Shown: positions 35,238-46,819 of the stretch, one piece after another
Numbering within the stretch: position 1 is the first letter of the stretch
Layout: every line of letters starts with the position of its first letter
The notes under the pieces: model-generated
Seen by the model: the letters and a program-made list of their open reading frames with translations, nothing else
Told to the model about the DNA's origin: nothing
Database searches by the model: none
Translations under genes and position numbers: made by a program
NCBI RefSeq assembly: GCF_031755915.1
Contig: NC_083386.1
Span: 5,645,501-5,709,500, forward strand
Origin: Ziziphus jujuba
Lineage: Eukaryota > Streptophyta > Magnoliopsida > Rosales > Rhamnaceae
Length of the DNA stretch: 64,000 nucleotides
Direction: 5' to 3'

Positions 35238-35850
35238 GTTATGGACGGATTCATGAGGGGCTGTGCATTTTGTATTTGTTACCACAATTGTGTATTTCTA
35301 ATTTTTATTGATAGTTCAATGAAATAGGCTTCATAGGTTTAATTTTTAGTGACAGTTCAGAAATCTTTGTACCTTTTTTGCAATTTTTTTTTGCTTTTTA
35401 CTTAACCGTTGGCCTTGAGAGTTTAGCCATAATTTCACAGTAGATGTATTATTTTAAGTTATAAAAGAAAGGAAAAGAAAACCTTTCCTCTTTCTCTGTA
35501 ATCCAGTAAAAACCTTTACTTGAAGTGGATTAGCTTTGGCACTTGGCATAAAAAATTTACTACGAACTTTACCTTATTTATTTATATCTGCAAGTTATAT
35601 AAAAGAAACCTGCTTCTGTTTGCAAGAGAGAAATCTGCTATGATCTGAAAAACTATGATATGTACTAAAAAGTTCATCAATAACCCATGACCTCCAGTTT
35701 AAATTTTTACAAATGAAATATGGAAATAAATTGAACGACCTCACATTAAATGGATTACAACTATAGGTAATGTTTCAGAGAACCACATTTTTCTGTCTCA
35801 AAATATCTAACAGGAAAATAACCCACATGGTGGTTTTTATTTCAAAACAA
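34881..35850. repeat. About 970-bp identical tract, second copy (first at 28893-29862)
   Basis: Second member of the identical pair. It starts exactly at the chimeric joint inside NLR-4 and ends in the NLR-5 3' flank, where paralogue-level differences begin. Confidence 0.85.
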
Positions 35851-36514
35851 ACTTTTGCATTAGAGTTAGAAATGGGTAATGCAAAAAACTTAGAACTTCT
35901 ATGACCTTGTTATCTCTTATCCTTTACTAGTCCATCTACCAGACCTCCTAGCTATCGATATTCAGAATGGTCAACCAGATTAATTTTCCTGATAATAAAA
36001 GCTAAACATTAGTTTCTTCACCAAAAATAAATAAATAAAGAAATAAAGAAAAGGCTAGCCACTAGTTTGATACTTACGGCCGCAACAGAAATTAAGATCC
36101 AAGTCTTGAATGATTCCGGATTCAGCAGTCGAGGAATATCCTACCTGCATTTAACACAATTATAATGTACTTGTTCATAATCTCTGAACCTTTTCTTGGT
36201 ATTGAACTCAATATGATATATCTGCATACTTCCATTAACCTTTATTAGTTAATTATGTGATCCAAGGTAAGAGTAAAGTGTATTTGGTCCTAGTAACAAT
36301 AACAAGAATAACAACGATAATAAAGTCTTATGACATATAATACCCATTGTGTAGATTAGAAACAATATAATTCAAACATTTGTGATAGATAAAAGATTAA
36401 AGGCTTTCACGATCATTTCCCAAATTTACTAAGTCTAATACCAAAGAATTGACTAAAAACTTTGTCATACCTTTGATTTTCTGCTAATAGTTTGGACGGT
36501 AGTACTGATGAGAT
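35238..36514. other. NLR-5 3' flank
   Basis: Colinear with 3290-4366. It contains the predicted untranslated exon ending at a GTAAGT donor near 36073. No coding sequence recognised. Confidence 0.5.
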
Positions 36515-39500
36515 TCAACCTTGGTTGTTCAGCCATAGCTTTCTTGTGGCAGCATTAATGTCACCCTCTTCTAACTGTTGCATTGGGAAAGAACTGAATT
36601 CGCAATCGTCAAAAAGCAGTACTCCATCTTTATCAAAGTCAAACTCCATAACGTTATCATAAACTATATCTCCATCTCCATCTGCGTCTATATATAGTAT
36701 CAATTTCTTCAGTTTTGGGGTGCTAATATTTCCTTCACAAAAACTCACAATCTGAGGGCAATATTCGAAAATTAACCGTTTCAAATTTGGAAATCTCATT
36801 ACACAATTCCCTGAATAGAAATTCCTGAGGTTTTGTAGATTAACAAGTGCCAACTCTTCCAGCCGATCAAAAACAATTTCAGTACCCTCCTCTGTTTGAC
36901 TTCTATTATAATCTGCTATTATTTGAATCATCCTTTCGCATTTTTCTATCACCATCGTTCTCAGTTGAGTCAGACTTTTAGCTGTTGATGGTGTTAACAA
37001 ATATTCCATTCCATGGCATTTTGACACTACCAGAAACCTCAAAGCTTGGAAGGCTGGGACAAGATTCTTTAACGTTTGGCCTTGGAATACAAATAAATAT
37101 TTCAAATTCTGGAAGGCTCTTCCTGCAGAATGGTAATTCTTCTCCCTTGTATCCATCAAACGGTCAGTCAGCTCAACTAGAATTAGAAATTTCAAACAGG
37201 GAAATATTCCGGCATGTTCTTGATCATCCTCATTTAGACCTTCATGATCAATTTCATATTGACAGTTCCACATTGCTTTCTGGGCAACATTAATCCGCTT
37301 CAATATCAATCTTTGCAACTGAGGCAGCTTCCAAATAGAATCTTCAATTTCCAGTTTTGGACAATTATTTATCCTCAGTCTAGCCAAGGATGAAAACTCT
37401 CCCCAACTTCTTTTGGAGCAAAATCTTCCCAAGTTTGGGAGATTGTCAAGCACTAAGGACTTAAGATTGGGAAGCAGTTCCTTTTTCACCATCCTTTCTT
37501 TGTCATTTATGGCTAGTACATCTTCCATAACACTGCATTCACGTACCTCTAGGTGCTCGATCTGTACAATGTTTGTGGCCATAGAAAAAGACAAGAGATA
37601 CTTTAAACTATTGCAACCATGAATCTTCAAGTTTGTTAGATTCTGCATGTTAAAGTTTTCTGGAGGATGGTCTGGCAATAACTTTTCAGAGTTCAGGTTG
37701 GACAACTTCAAATCCTTCAAGCTAGGCAATGCAACCTGTAGGGAATAATCATTCATCAAGATCTCGACTAGCTAGTAAAAATGCTATTCAATATTCATCA
37801 GCAACAATGTGGAAGCTGATGTGGTGGTGGATCCCATACTAGTGCTATATATGAGGTGGTTTTCTCATAATAACCGACATGTCAGCTGCCACGTCACCAG
37901 TGTTTATCACTATAGTATGATGTATTCTTCAATTCTACCTTTATGTAGCTAGATCTAATATGATTTCAGTTAAGGTCTAAAAACAAATGGCTAATCAATT
38001 TTGGAATTAAATTTTTGAACAACAAAAACAAATATATATCATGCATGTGAAAATAACTATGTAGTAACAGCTAGTGTACGTTACCCTGCTTCAAAATTGA
38101 ATAATCAAGAATTAACTTTAAAAGTAACAACAAGAAGTCAGAAATTTAGACAATCAAACCTACCATTGGATAAAAAAAAGGCAGGGGGCTATTCACATCT
38201 AACAACGGCTCCTCCTCTTTCCTGTGACCACTGAAAGTAGCTTCTAATTTGGAAAAAGGGAAATGAGCAAGATTCGGAGAAGATTTTAATATCAAGGAAC
38301 GTAAATGAGGAAACTCAATCTTCGCCAAGATTATGTGGGGATGAACATCTTCCCTTCCATAAGTAACTATTTCACTCATCATCTTACAATTAATAACTTC
38401 GATTTCCTCAATCCCTCTGACACTGGAGGATGACAAGAGATTCTTCAATCTTTCACAATCTTTCACTTTTACAACTCTTAATCGAACAAAAGAATTTGTT
38501 AAGAGTTCACCATGCCATATCTTTTCTAATTTCTTTACATTTTCAAGCTGCAATGTCTCCAAACTTGGAAAGAAAGCATTCTGAGAATGATATCTTTGAT
38601 CCATGGAATTAATGATGTATTGCATTTCATCATTGTTCACAATACTAAGATGCATCAACTCTGGAAAACAATCTCCGTTTAACTCATGAATAACATTGTT
38701 CACACCAGTTGATCCATAAAGATTCAAAACTACTGACCTTTTCAGTAAGGCTTCAAGACCACGACGTTCTGGAACTCTGCTTATATTGAGCTCAGTTAGT
38801 TCCAGTTTTCTTGAAGCTTGCTTTGTGTGAGCAAAGGAATCGTCCAAGTATGTTGGTCCTTCTCCTATTAATATGTCGTATCTCTCCAGGTTCATAGTAA
38901 ACGACTCTTTTGGCATAACATTGACATCCGGTATGTGTAAATGTAAAGTGGTCAGTCTAGATAAATCCTTTAACTCCATAAGACAAGCATTTCTTCTTCC
39001 AGAATTGCCTTCTTCAATGTCCCATCTTGTAAAGCTCCCAAACATATACAGCTCTTCTAGATGTACTAAGTTTGATATGACATTGCATTCAATCACTTCA
39101 AGTTTGGAACAATAGCTCAAATCTAATAATCGTAGACGAGTCAATTGTCCTATTTGTCCTGGCAAATTCCCAATTTTGGAATATGCAAGGTCAAGAATTT
39201 TCAGATTCCTTAACTCTCCAATTAAAGCCACATCTTCTATCTCACACCAATTCAAAAACAGAGTATGAAGATTTTCAAGGAATTCAAAAGATGAAGGTAG
39301 CGGTTTTAGACATACAGAAGTCAAATTTAAAACTTGAAGCTCCTTCGTTGCTTCAAAAAAATAGTTTGGGATTTGGAAGTTTGGAGCCTTCTGGAGAGAT
39401 GGATTGCAGATATGAAAAAACATAAGTTGTGGAAACTCCAATTTTTTCGGAAGTTGATGAGCGTCATCCTCAAAATTTGGAAGTGAAATTGCAGTTGCAA

Positions 39501-41034
39501 CTTTGAGTTTTTTATTGTCTTCCAGCTCAACAGCCTTTCTAAGACGAAACATATTGTGTTTTTCAGATCCAATGAAGATGACAACATCACGAACTACGTC
39601 ATGCATTTTTGTTGTGTCCATGCGGGAATCAACATTCAACAATAAAGAAGAAGCCTTTAGAATATCAACCAGTGTGAGCACTCTATTTCTTGCCTCTTCT
39701 AAGTTTGTGATGCCTTGAAATAGTTCCGGCAGCCCCATAACATACTTCAACAATATCTCGGTTTCAATCTCTTTATCTTCAGGAAGTAAACTACAAATCA
39801 AGAGTAATGACTTTGCTTCCTCACTTCCTAAAAAGTCATAACTCAACTTCATGCTGCAATACACATTTTTTTTCATGCCTTCGATGTTGGTTGGGGCAGA
39901 TCTTCTCAGCTCTTGCAAGGCATTACTCCAGATAGGATAGTCTTTCTTTTTCAATGCATTTGCAACTGTCTCGAGCGCAATTGGTAAGCCCGCACATTCT
40001 TTGACAATCTTAATTTCCAAAGCTTGAATTGCTGGGTTTTTAATTGATTGATCACCCACTATTTTGTCAAACAAATCTTTTGCTTCATCAAAGCATAAAT
40101 CTTCAACGCAGAAATTCGGGTGGGCATCCATAGCATCACATACCACATTTCGAAATCTAGAGGTGAGAAGAATCTTACAATCATTCTCACCATTTCGAAA
40201 AGTTATCCCAGCTCCATACAAGTCCAATTTCTCCCAGATGTCATCTATGACAAGTAACATCTTCTTTTCTCGCCCCAGTTGCTGACTTAGTCGTTTTGCT
40301 CTTACATATTTGTCATCCACAGTTTCACCAAACTTTAGACCTAGCTGATTTGCAATTTCTTTTTGGATCTTGTGGAGGTCCGGAGTATGAGATACGGTGA
40401 CAAAAACTGTCTTTTTGAACTCGTCATCCTCAACAGCTTTTCTGGCAACTTCTTTGGCAAGCATGGTTTTGCCAATGCCGCCCATACCATAAACTCCAAT
40501 CATCTTGACATCAGGATTCCTTAATGCCTCCATAATTCCGTTGAAGATGGGGGTTCTTGATTGGAAAATCATGTAGCTTCCTTTGGTCATTTCAATGGCA
40601 GCCGACTGTAGTGGGACGCGGTAAGAAACCTTTTGTATTAATGTGTTTGCTCGTTGCATTTCATCACCAGCAGTTTCTGCCAAGGAGTTTGCTATCATGC
40701 TGAGCCGCCTTCGTGATACCAAATTCGGAAACATCTTGCTTGAACACAGAGGCATTGCATAATCTTCATCTCTAAAAAATTCATCATGAGCCTTTTCAAT
40801 GGTCCAAGTTACTTCATTCATCCACTCCTCCACAGCACCTTCGATTTCCTCGCCATTTCGTCCAGCCTCCTCAATAGAGTGCTGCATCCTGGCTTTTTCA
40901 CCTTCCAAACGCTGAATTTGAGACTTGAGGTTGTCCACATTTCTTTTGTAGTGATAGATATGGCCCAATTGACCGGCAACTGCATCAACTGTATACTCGC
41001 AAATTGTTGAACCAACCGCTATAAGAAAGTCCAT
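36515..41034 (-). CDS. NLR-5: intact CC-NB-ARC-LRR resistance protein
   Basis: Cytoplasmic coiled-coil NLR immune receptor, coding exons 38164-41034 and 36515-37735 (957 + 406 codons). Exon 1 ends CCA-ATG|GTAGGT; exon 2 opens after ccctacag; both phase 0. Visible in order: coiled coil (about residues 28-72), P-loop GGIGKT (185-190), kinase-2 MLLVIDDIW (259-267), RNBS-B ILLTSR (288-293), GLPIAL (349-354), MHDVVRD (477-483), LRRs throughout the rest, an acidic DKDGVLLFDD stretch and KLWLNNQG. Start ATG at 41034 lies 9 bases after the acceptor of an 89-base leader intron (41044-41132, donor CGGCAG|GTACTT). Exon 1 has exactly the length of that of NLR-1. No lesion seen. Ligand unknown. Confidence 0.9.
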
Positions 41035-41043
41035 GCTGATTTC

Positions 41044-41132
41044 CTGTAAAACCCAATAAAATTGTACAAAACAGAATTGCCAAATCATATTTGACAACAA
41101 TTGAAAACATGTTCAATGAGGGAATTAAGTAC
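41044..41132 (-). other. Leader intron of NLR-5
   Basis: Predicted 5' untranslated intron: donor CGGCAG|GTACTT at 41133/41132 and acceptor gttttacag just before the start codon. The same donor context stands at 53551 before NLR-6 and at about 21215 before NLR-2, so it is an ancestral feature of the family here. Confidence 0.6.
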
Positions 41133-41849
41133 CTGCCGATGATTGGTTGTGGATATAAATGAGCTCAAGCTGTACCTCAGGTGCAGTCTGTTCTTTTTTT
41201 TTTTTTTTTTTTTTTTTTAATGGCAAAGTAGTAGGTGATAGTAAACAAGATTAAATCAAATAGAGAAACAAAAAAGAACCAGAAAGTATCAAGTTGAAAG
41301 GAGGATTGACTCGCTCCAAATCAGACAAACCAGGAAAATGAAATGCAAGCATGAATATCAAATAATGGCACTTAAGAAGAGAATGTATGAGTACGAGAAA
41401 TTGAGTGAAAGGAGGTGCAAAAATATTCATATAATGTCAGTACGGTTCTCATTAGATCAAAATTATGCATATCAACCAGTCTTTTATCCGGTACATTAAA
41501 CTAAAATCTCTTATAACACTGGTTGAATTTCTTTAAATTGTTTGTAATATTATCATTTCATGCTTTTGGCTAATTAAGTATTAAAAGAAACTCAATGAAG
41601 CTTGTAGCTGTATTAGTTTTATGTGTGTGTATAGATATATATTGTGGGGAATATTTTATCATTCCATAAATAATTGGGTGACAAAGGAATGTACATCTAA
41701 ACTGCCTAAAACAATTAGGATTTTGTGGCTCAATATAATTGGATTGTCTAAATTTAAATAGATTGAAGATTTTATTAAATAGTTTCTTTCCTTATATTTC
41801 ATTAAAATAGTTTCTTTCTTTAAATGTCAGTTATGTATAGACATTTCAA
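41133..41849. other. Probable NLR-5 promoter region
   Basis: Matches the 5' flanks of NLR-2 and NLR-6 for the first 250 bases (gatataaatgagct, poly-T tract, aatcaaatagagaaacaaa). The gatataaat at about 41152 could act as a TATA element. Further left nothing is recognised. Confidence 0.35.
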
Positions 41850-42753
41850 TATTTATATACAATCAACTTATATAACACATTTTTACAAAATTATGCTTTT
41901 AAAAACCCTCTCAAGAATTGTTTGACACTTACAGATGACTCCCGATGTTACCCAAAAAAAACCTTAAACTGTTAACGAGTCAAAGAAAAATTATACATTA
42001 AGACAAACTAGCCTTATAAAAAATATATAAAGATTTCAAAATGTAATGTTACTTAAATTCCATAATGAATAAATTCATTTAATTAATATTAATAACTTTT
42101 GGAAGAAAGAATTATCTTGAATCATTTTGGAAGAAAATATCATTGTAGAAATACTGTTTTGATGAAAATGTTATTTTTTAAATATTTTTAATGAAAAGAA
42201 TATTTTTGATATTTAGATAATAAAAAATTTTGGATTAAATTATTTGAAAAATGGTATTATGGGTATGCCAACATGGTATTTTTGTCAAATTAAAATATTT
42301 TGAGCATTTAATTAGTTAAGAAGGGACAATGTGCAATACATAATCATAGTTGAGGGGTTTGTTTGTTATTTTAATAATTTAAGTCGGTTACTATGGTGTT
42401 TGTAAAAATCAAATAGTTTAGTGGGTTTTATGGAAAATGAAATATTTTAATTTCACATCTAGGAAACAAAAATTCAAAATATGCCCATTATAAAAGTTTA
42501 TACATTAAATGTATATTATAAAGAAATTTGTCCCAAAAAAAAATGATAAAGAAATGAAAGGCGTATATTAAAAACAAAATACATTTAGGGCAACATTGAA
42601 AATAACAAGATCCCAAAAAAGAAAAGAAAAAATAAATAAATAAAATAACCATTTAACTACCTACTCATGAAACCACACTGAGAAAGGAAAATGAAACTAG
42701 GAAAATATAATGGATAAAATTGCATACCTAATGGTCAAAGTGAGGTTCTAAGT
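41850..42753. repeat. Direct repeat unit 1, about 0.9 kb
   Basis: Colinear with 43697-44487 at a spacing of about 1.8 kb: shared blocks include tacaatcaacttatat, cccgatgttacccaaaaaa, gataaagaaatgaaaggc and cctaatggtcaaagtgaggt. Non-coding and AT-rich. Identity is interrupted by small indels, so the duplication is old. Confidence 0.7.
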
Positions 42754-43696
42754 GAGCTTTAAAAATTGAATCACAGTAAAACAAAATGTCAATTTGCAGG
42801 AAGCTAAAGAAAGTAAACCATGTGCCTTTATGTCATATTACAGTAGTAATATCTTTTTCAATGCCGACTGGGTGGAGCTTCGGGAGAAGTACGTTTCTTT
42901 TTGTTTTTTGAAGAAGTAAAAGACAAGGTTTGTAAGAAATTAAAAACGTGTAGAACAGAAAAATCAAAACAACCGAGGAGACCGAACCGATAAATATATA
43001 TTATAAAGAAAAAACAAACAAAAACTCACAAAACGACGCAACAGAGGAAACTGACTTTCCATACCGACAAAGAAACTACTTTTCTTTTCAAAAAATAATG
43101 AGAGAAAACAAGAACTATTATTATTATTATTATTAATTAAACAAAAAAAGAATGTACTTGGTTATTTTGATTTACTAAACCAAAATAAAAAGACTGTAAG
43201 ATCTCATCCAAACCAAAATAGAAAAACAAAAACAAAATCAGCAGATGATCTCAAAAACCAACTATTAATAAAAACGAAAGTAGAAAAATGTAATGAATAG
43301 AACTGCATACCTTAATAAAGCTCGCACCAAATTAATGTAGTGTTAAGAGTGTGGAACGTTAAGAGGAATTCCTATAAAACCAAGCCATATAATGAATAAC
43401 TATCCTATTTTTTAACCTAACTTTCAACCACTATCATTGTGCTCGTCATTGACTTGTTGTATCTTAAAATGACAAAACTAAATAAAGTAGCACCTACTGG
43501 TTTTGCATATACACCATTGTCGTTTTCAAATTACAAAAATATTCCACTACATTTCATTTTTTGATGCAATTTATCACCTTTTTTTTTTAATTATTATTGT
43601 ATACATATTTTTTTTTTTTTAGTTTTAAATCTGTAAAATTGTCGTAATTCAATTCTATGGAAATACGGTCAATAAAACTTATAACTGACATTTAAA
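42754..43696. other. Spacer between the direct repeats
   Basis: No gene recognised. Positions 43380-43520 resemble 45268-45405 (aactatcctattttttaacct, then ttgacttgttgt against ttgacttctagt), a further small duplication. Confidence 0.45.
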
Positions 43697-44487
43697 TATT
43701 TATGTACAATCAACTTATATGACACATATATTTTTACAAAATTATTCTTTTAAAAAACCTATCATGAATTATAACTCCCGATGTTACCCAAAAAAACCTT
43801 AAACTGTTAATAAGTTAAAGAAAAATTATACATTAAAATAAACTAGGCTTATAAAAATATATAAAGATTTCAAAATGTAATGTTACGTAAATTCCATTAT
43901 GAATAAATTCATTTAATCAATATTAATAATTTTTTGAAGAAAGTATTATTTTAATCATTTTGGAAGAAAATATCATTGTAAAAATATCATTTTGATGAAA
44001 ATGTTATTTTTAAAATATTTTTAATGAAAATAATATTTATGATATTTGGATAATAAAAAAAATTGGATTAAATTATTTGGAAAATTGTATTATCGGTATG
44101 CCAACCGGGTATTTTTGTCAAATTAAAATATTTTTAGCATTTGATTAGTTAAAAAGGGGCAATGTGTTATACATAATCATAGTTTAGGGCTTTATTTTTT
44201 ATTTTAATCATTTAAGTCGGTTACTATGGTATTTGTAAAAATCAAATAGTTTAGTGGGTAATGTACATTATAAAGAGAATTTTTCAAAAAAAAAGATAAA
44301 GAAATGAAAGGCATAGATTAAAAACAAAATATATTTAGAGCAACATTGAAAATAAGATCGCAAAAAAATAAATAAATAAAATAACCATTTAACTACCTAT
44401 TCCTGAAACCACTGAAAAATGAAAAGGAAAGTAGGAAAATTTGATGGATAAAATTGCATACCTAATGGTCAAAGTGAGGTTCTAAGT
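43697..44487. repeat. Direct repeat unit 2, about 0.8 kb
   Basis: Second copy of the unit at 41850-42753, somewhat shorter. Confidence 0.7.
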
Positions 44488-45690
44488 TGGGAAGCTGTGG
44501 ATAGGTAGATTTGAAAGGTTGTGGTTTCAAAATATTGAGATGAACGAAGGAAAATTACTGTAAATGATAAATAAAAAAATAAAAAATAAAAAATAAATTA
44601 CGGACCTAATAAAGCTTACAGCCAATGGAGTGCCAGAGTATGGAAGGTGAAAATGAATTTCTACAAAGCCAGGACTTTCTATAATGGATAAGTTTCCTAT
44701 TTTATCACCTGAACTTTCACCATTGACTTATAGTCATTAACTAAAAATGAGAAATTTAAATAAGCACCCTTTTATTTTACTAGTTTTGCATTGACATTAG
44801 TATTTACTACTAACGAGTTTATGTTAATATCAAAATTTAGAAATAACAATATCAAAATGATATTTACTAGAAAAAATATTCTAGATCATTACTTATTCAA
44901 CTAGGATTTTAATATACAAGCATTCGGAACAAAAGTTTACCAATAGAAGCATTTTGAACACACACACACACACACACAAAAAAGCCATAAAAAAAAAAAA
45001 AAAAAAAAGGGGAAACATTGTAGTGGTTAATAGTTTTGGTGGCGATATCGACTGCTCCCATGTGTGAAGTTCAGGCTCAATTCAACAAAATGATAATAAA
45101 AAAATAAAAATAAAAATAGAAACTATCGGATAAACTGACATCACTATATAATAATAATAATTATTATTATTATTATTATTATCTTTTGCTTCACAGCACA
45201 TGTGGACTCCAGAGGGAAAATAACTAGATTTACCCAAAAAAAAATAACAAAAAAAAAAGGGGGGGAAAATAACTATCCTATTTTTTTAACCTACCAATCA
45301 CTATCATTGTACTTGTCATTGACTTCTAGTGTTCTAAAAATGACAAAACTAAATAAATAAGCACATATTAGTTTTGCATATACACTATTGTATTTATAGA
45401 AATTACATAAACAATAATAATAATTTCGTGCCTCCACAGCACATGTGGGCTCAAGAGGGGAAACAATCGATCGTTCCATAGCGGAAGGAACCCTCCAGTC
45501 TGCGCGTTTGGAAGTTAAAATTTGAAATTTGGTAAGTCTTGTTATTACTTTGGATGGTTCTATGCTGTAATACCGTATGATATAGAATTATAATTTGATG
45601 TTTGCCATATTACTAAAAAAAAAAAAAGAGTCATAAGTCATGATTCTACTAATTCTTTTCATGCGTGAAGCAAAACAACTTTTTTCTTTT
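44488..45690. other. Intergenic, simple repeats
   Basis: Holds (CA)n at 44958-44978, poly-A at 44989-45008, an ATT run at 45149-45181, and a second copy of the 43380-43520 stretch at 45268-45405. No gene supported. Confidence 0.4.
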
Positions 45691-46249
45691 TCTTGCTGAG
45701 CTGAATCCTTGACACCAAGTTCAGAAACGACTTGCTAGAACACATGGGCTTTGCAGAGTCTTCATCTTTCAAAAGTTCATTAGCCCATTTCAATGATCCT
45801 TACAACTGCTTTCAGCCAGTCCTCAACATCAGCTTCAATTTCTTCGCCACTTCTTCTAGCCTTATCGATAGAATGCTGCAGCCTGTCTTTTGCACGTATC
45901 AAATGCTGAATTTGGGTCCTGAAGTTGTCTACATTTCTCTTGCAGTGATAGATATAGTGGAATTCTGTTGGTTTATTTATATGTATATATATATATATAT
46001 ATTTTATATAAAGTGCATTACACGTTCAAGAAGGAGAGCCAAAAACAGGAGCCAATACATAAACTTTTTTTTTTTTTTTTAATATTTCGTACTCCTCTCT
46101 TGTTTCAATGGACAAAGAACAGAGATATATATGCCTTCACTATTTTCATAGTTCATGAACCATTTTTAAAAGGTTCTTACATTTCCCATACATATTTATC
46201 ATATATCCTAGAGAAAGTAAAATATTAAATTTGGTTTATTATTCCAACA

Positions 46250-46814
46250 ATCCCTCCTGTAAACCAAATTTTCTTTTAACTCCAAGCTTAGCATTTATAT
46301 CTTTGAAAAGCTGTTGGCTGAGAGGTTTTGTTAAGATATCTGCCAACTAGTCTTTGGTTCTGCAATATTCAATTTGAATTGTGCCATCTTTGATAAAATC
46401 CCTGAGAAAATGAAATCTAGTCTGTATGTGTTTAGTCCTCCCATGAAGAATAGAATCTTTAGCAACTGATATGGTTGAACTCTTATCACAAAACAAAATA
46501 GTTGGCTTTTCTGGCGTAAACTTTAGACTCTCCAAGACTCCTTATAACCAGATAATCTGACAACCTGCAGCACAAGCAGCTATATACTCTGCTTCAGTGG
46601 TTGAAAGTGCTACCACGGGCTGTTTCTTTGACATCCAGGAAATTGCTCCACTCCCAATATTGAACACATAACCAGCAACACTTTTACTGTCATCAACACT
46701 TCCAGCAAGACCACTATCAGTGTAACCCATAAGGTTAATTGGAAGATTTGCTTGATAAAATATACCATAATCAATGGTCCCTTTAACATATCTCAAAACT
46801 CTTTTAACAGCTTC
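46250..46814 (-). pseudogene. Copia RNase H portion
   Basis: Reads EAVKRVLRYVKGTIDYGIFY, then YTDSGLAGSVDDSKSVAGYV, ALSTTEAEYIAACAAGCQII and, after a stop near 46541, KPTILFCDKSSTISVAKDSI and HGRTKHIQTRFHFLRD. These are the conserved RNase H motifs of copia pol, with the catalytic D of YTDS, E of STTEAEY and D of FCDK visible. Broken off from the reverse transcriptase by the nested element at 46820. Confidence 0.85.
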
Positions 46815-46819
46815 CAAAT

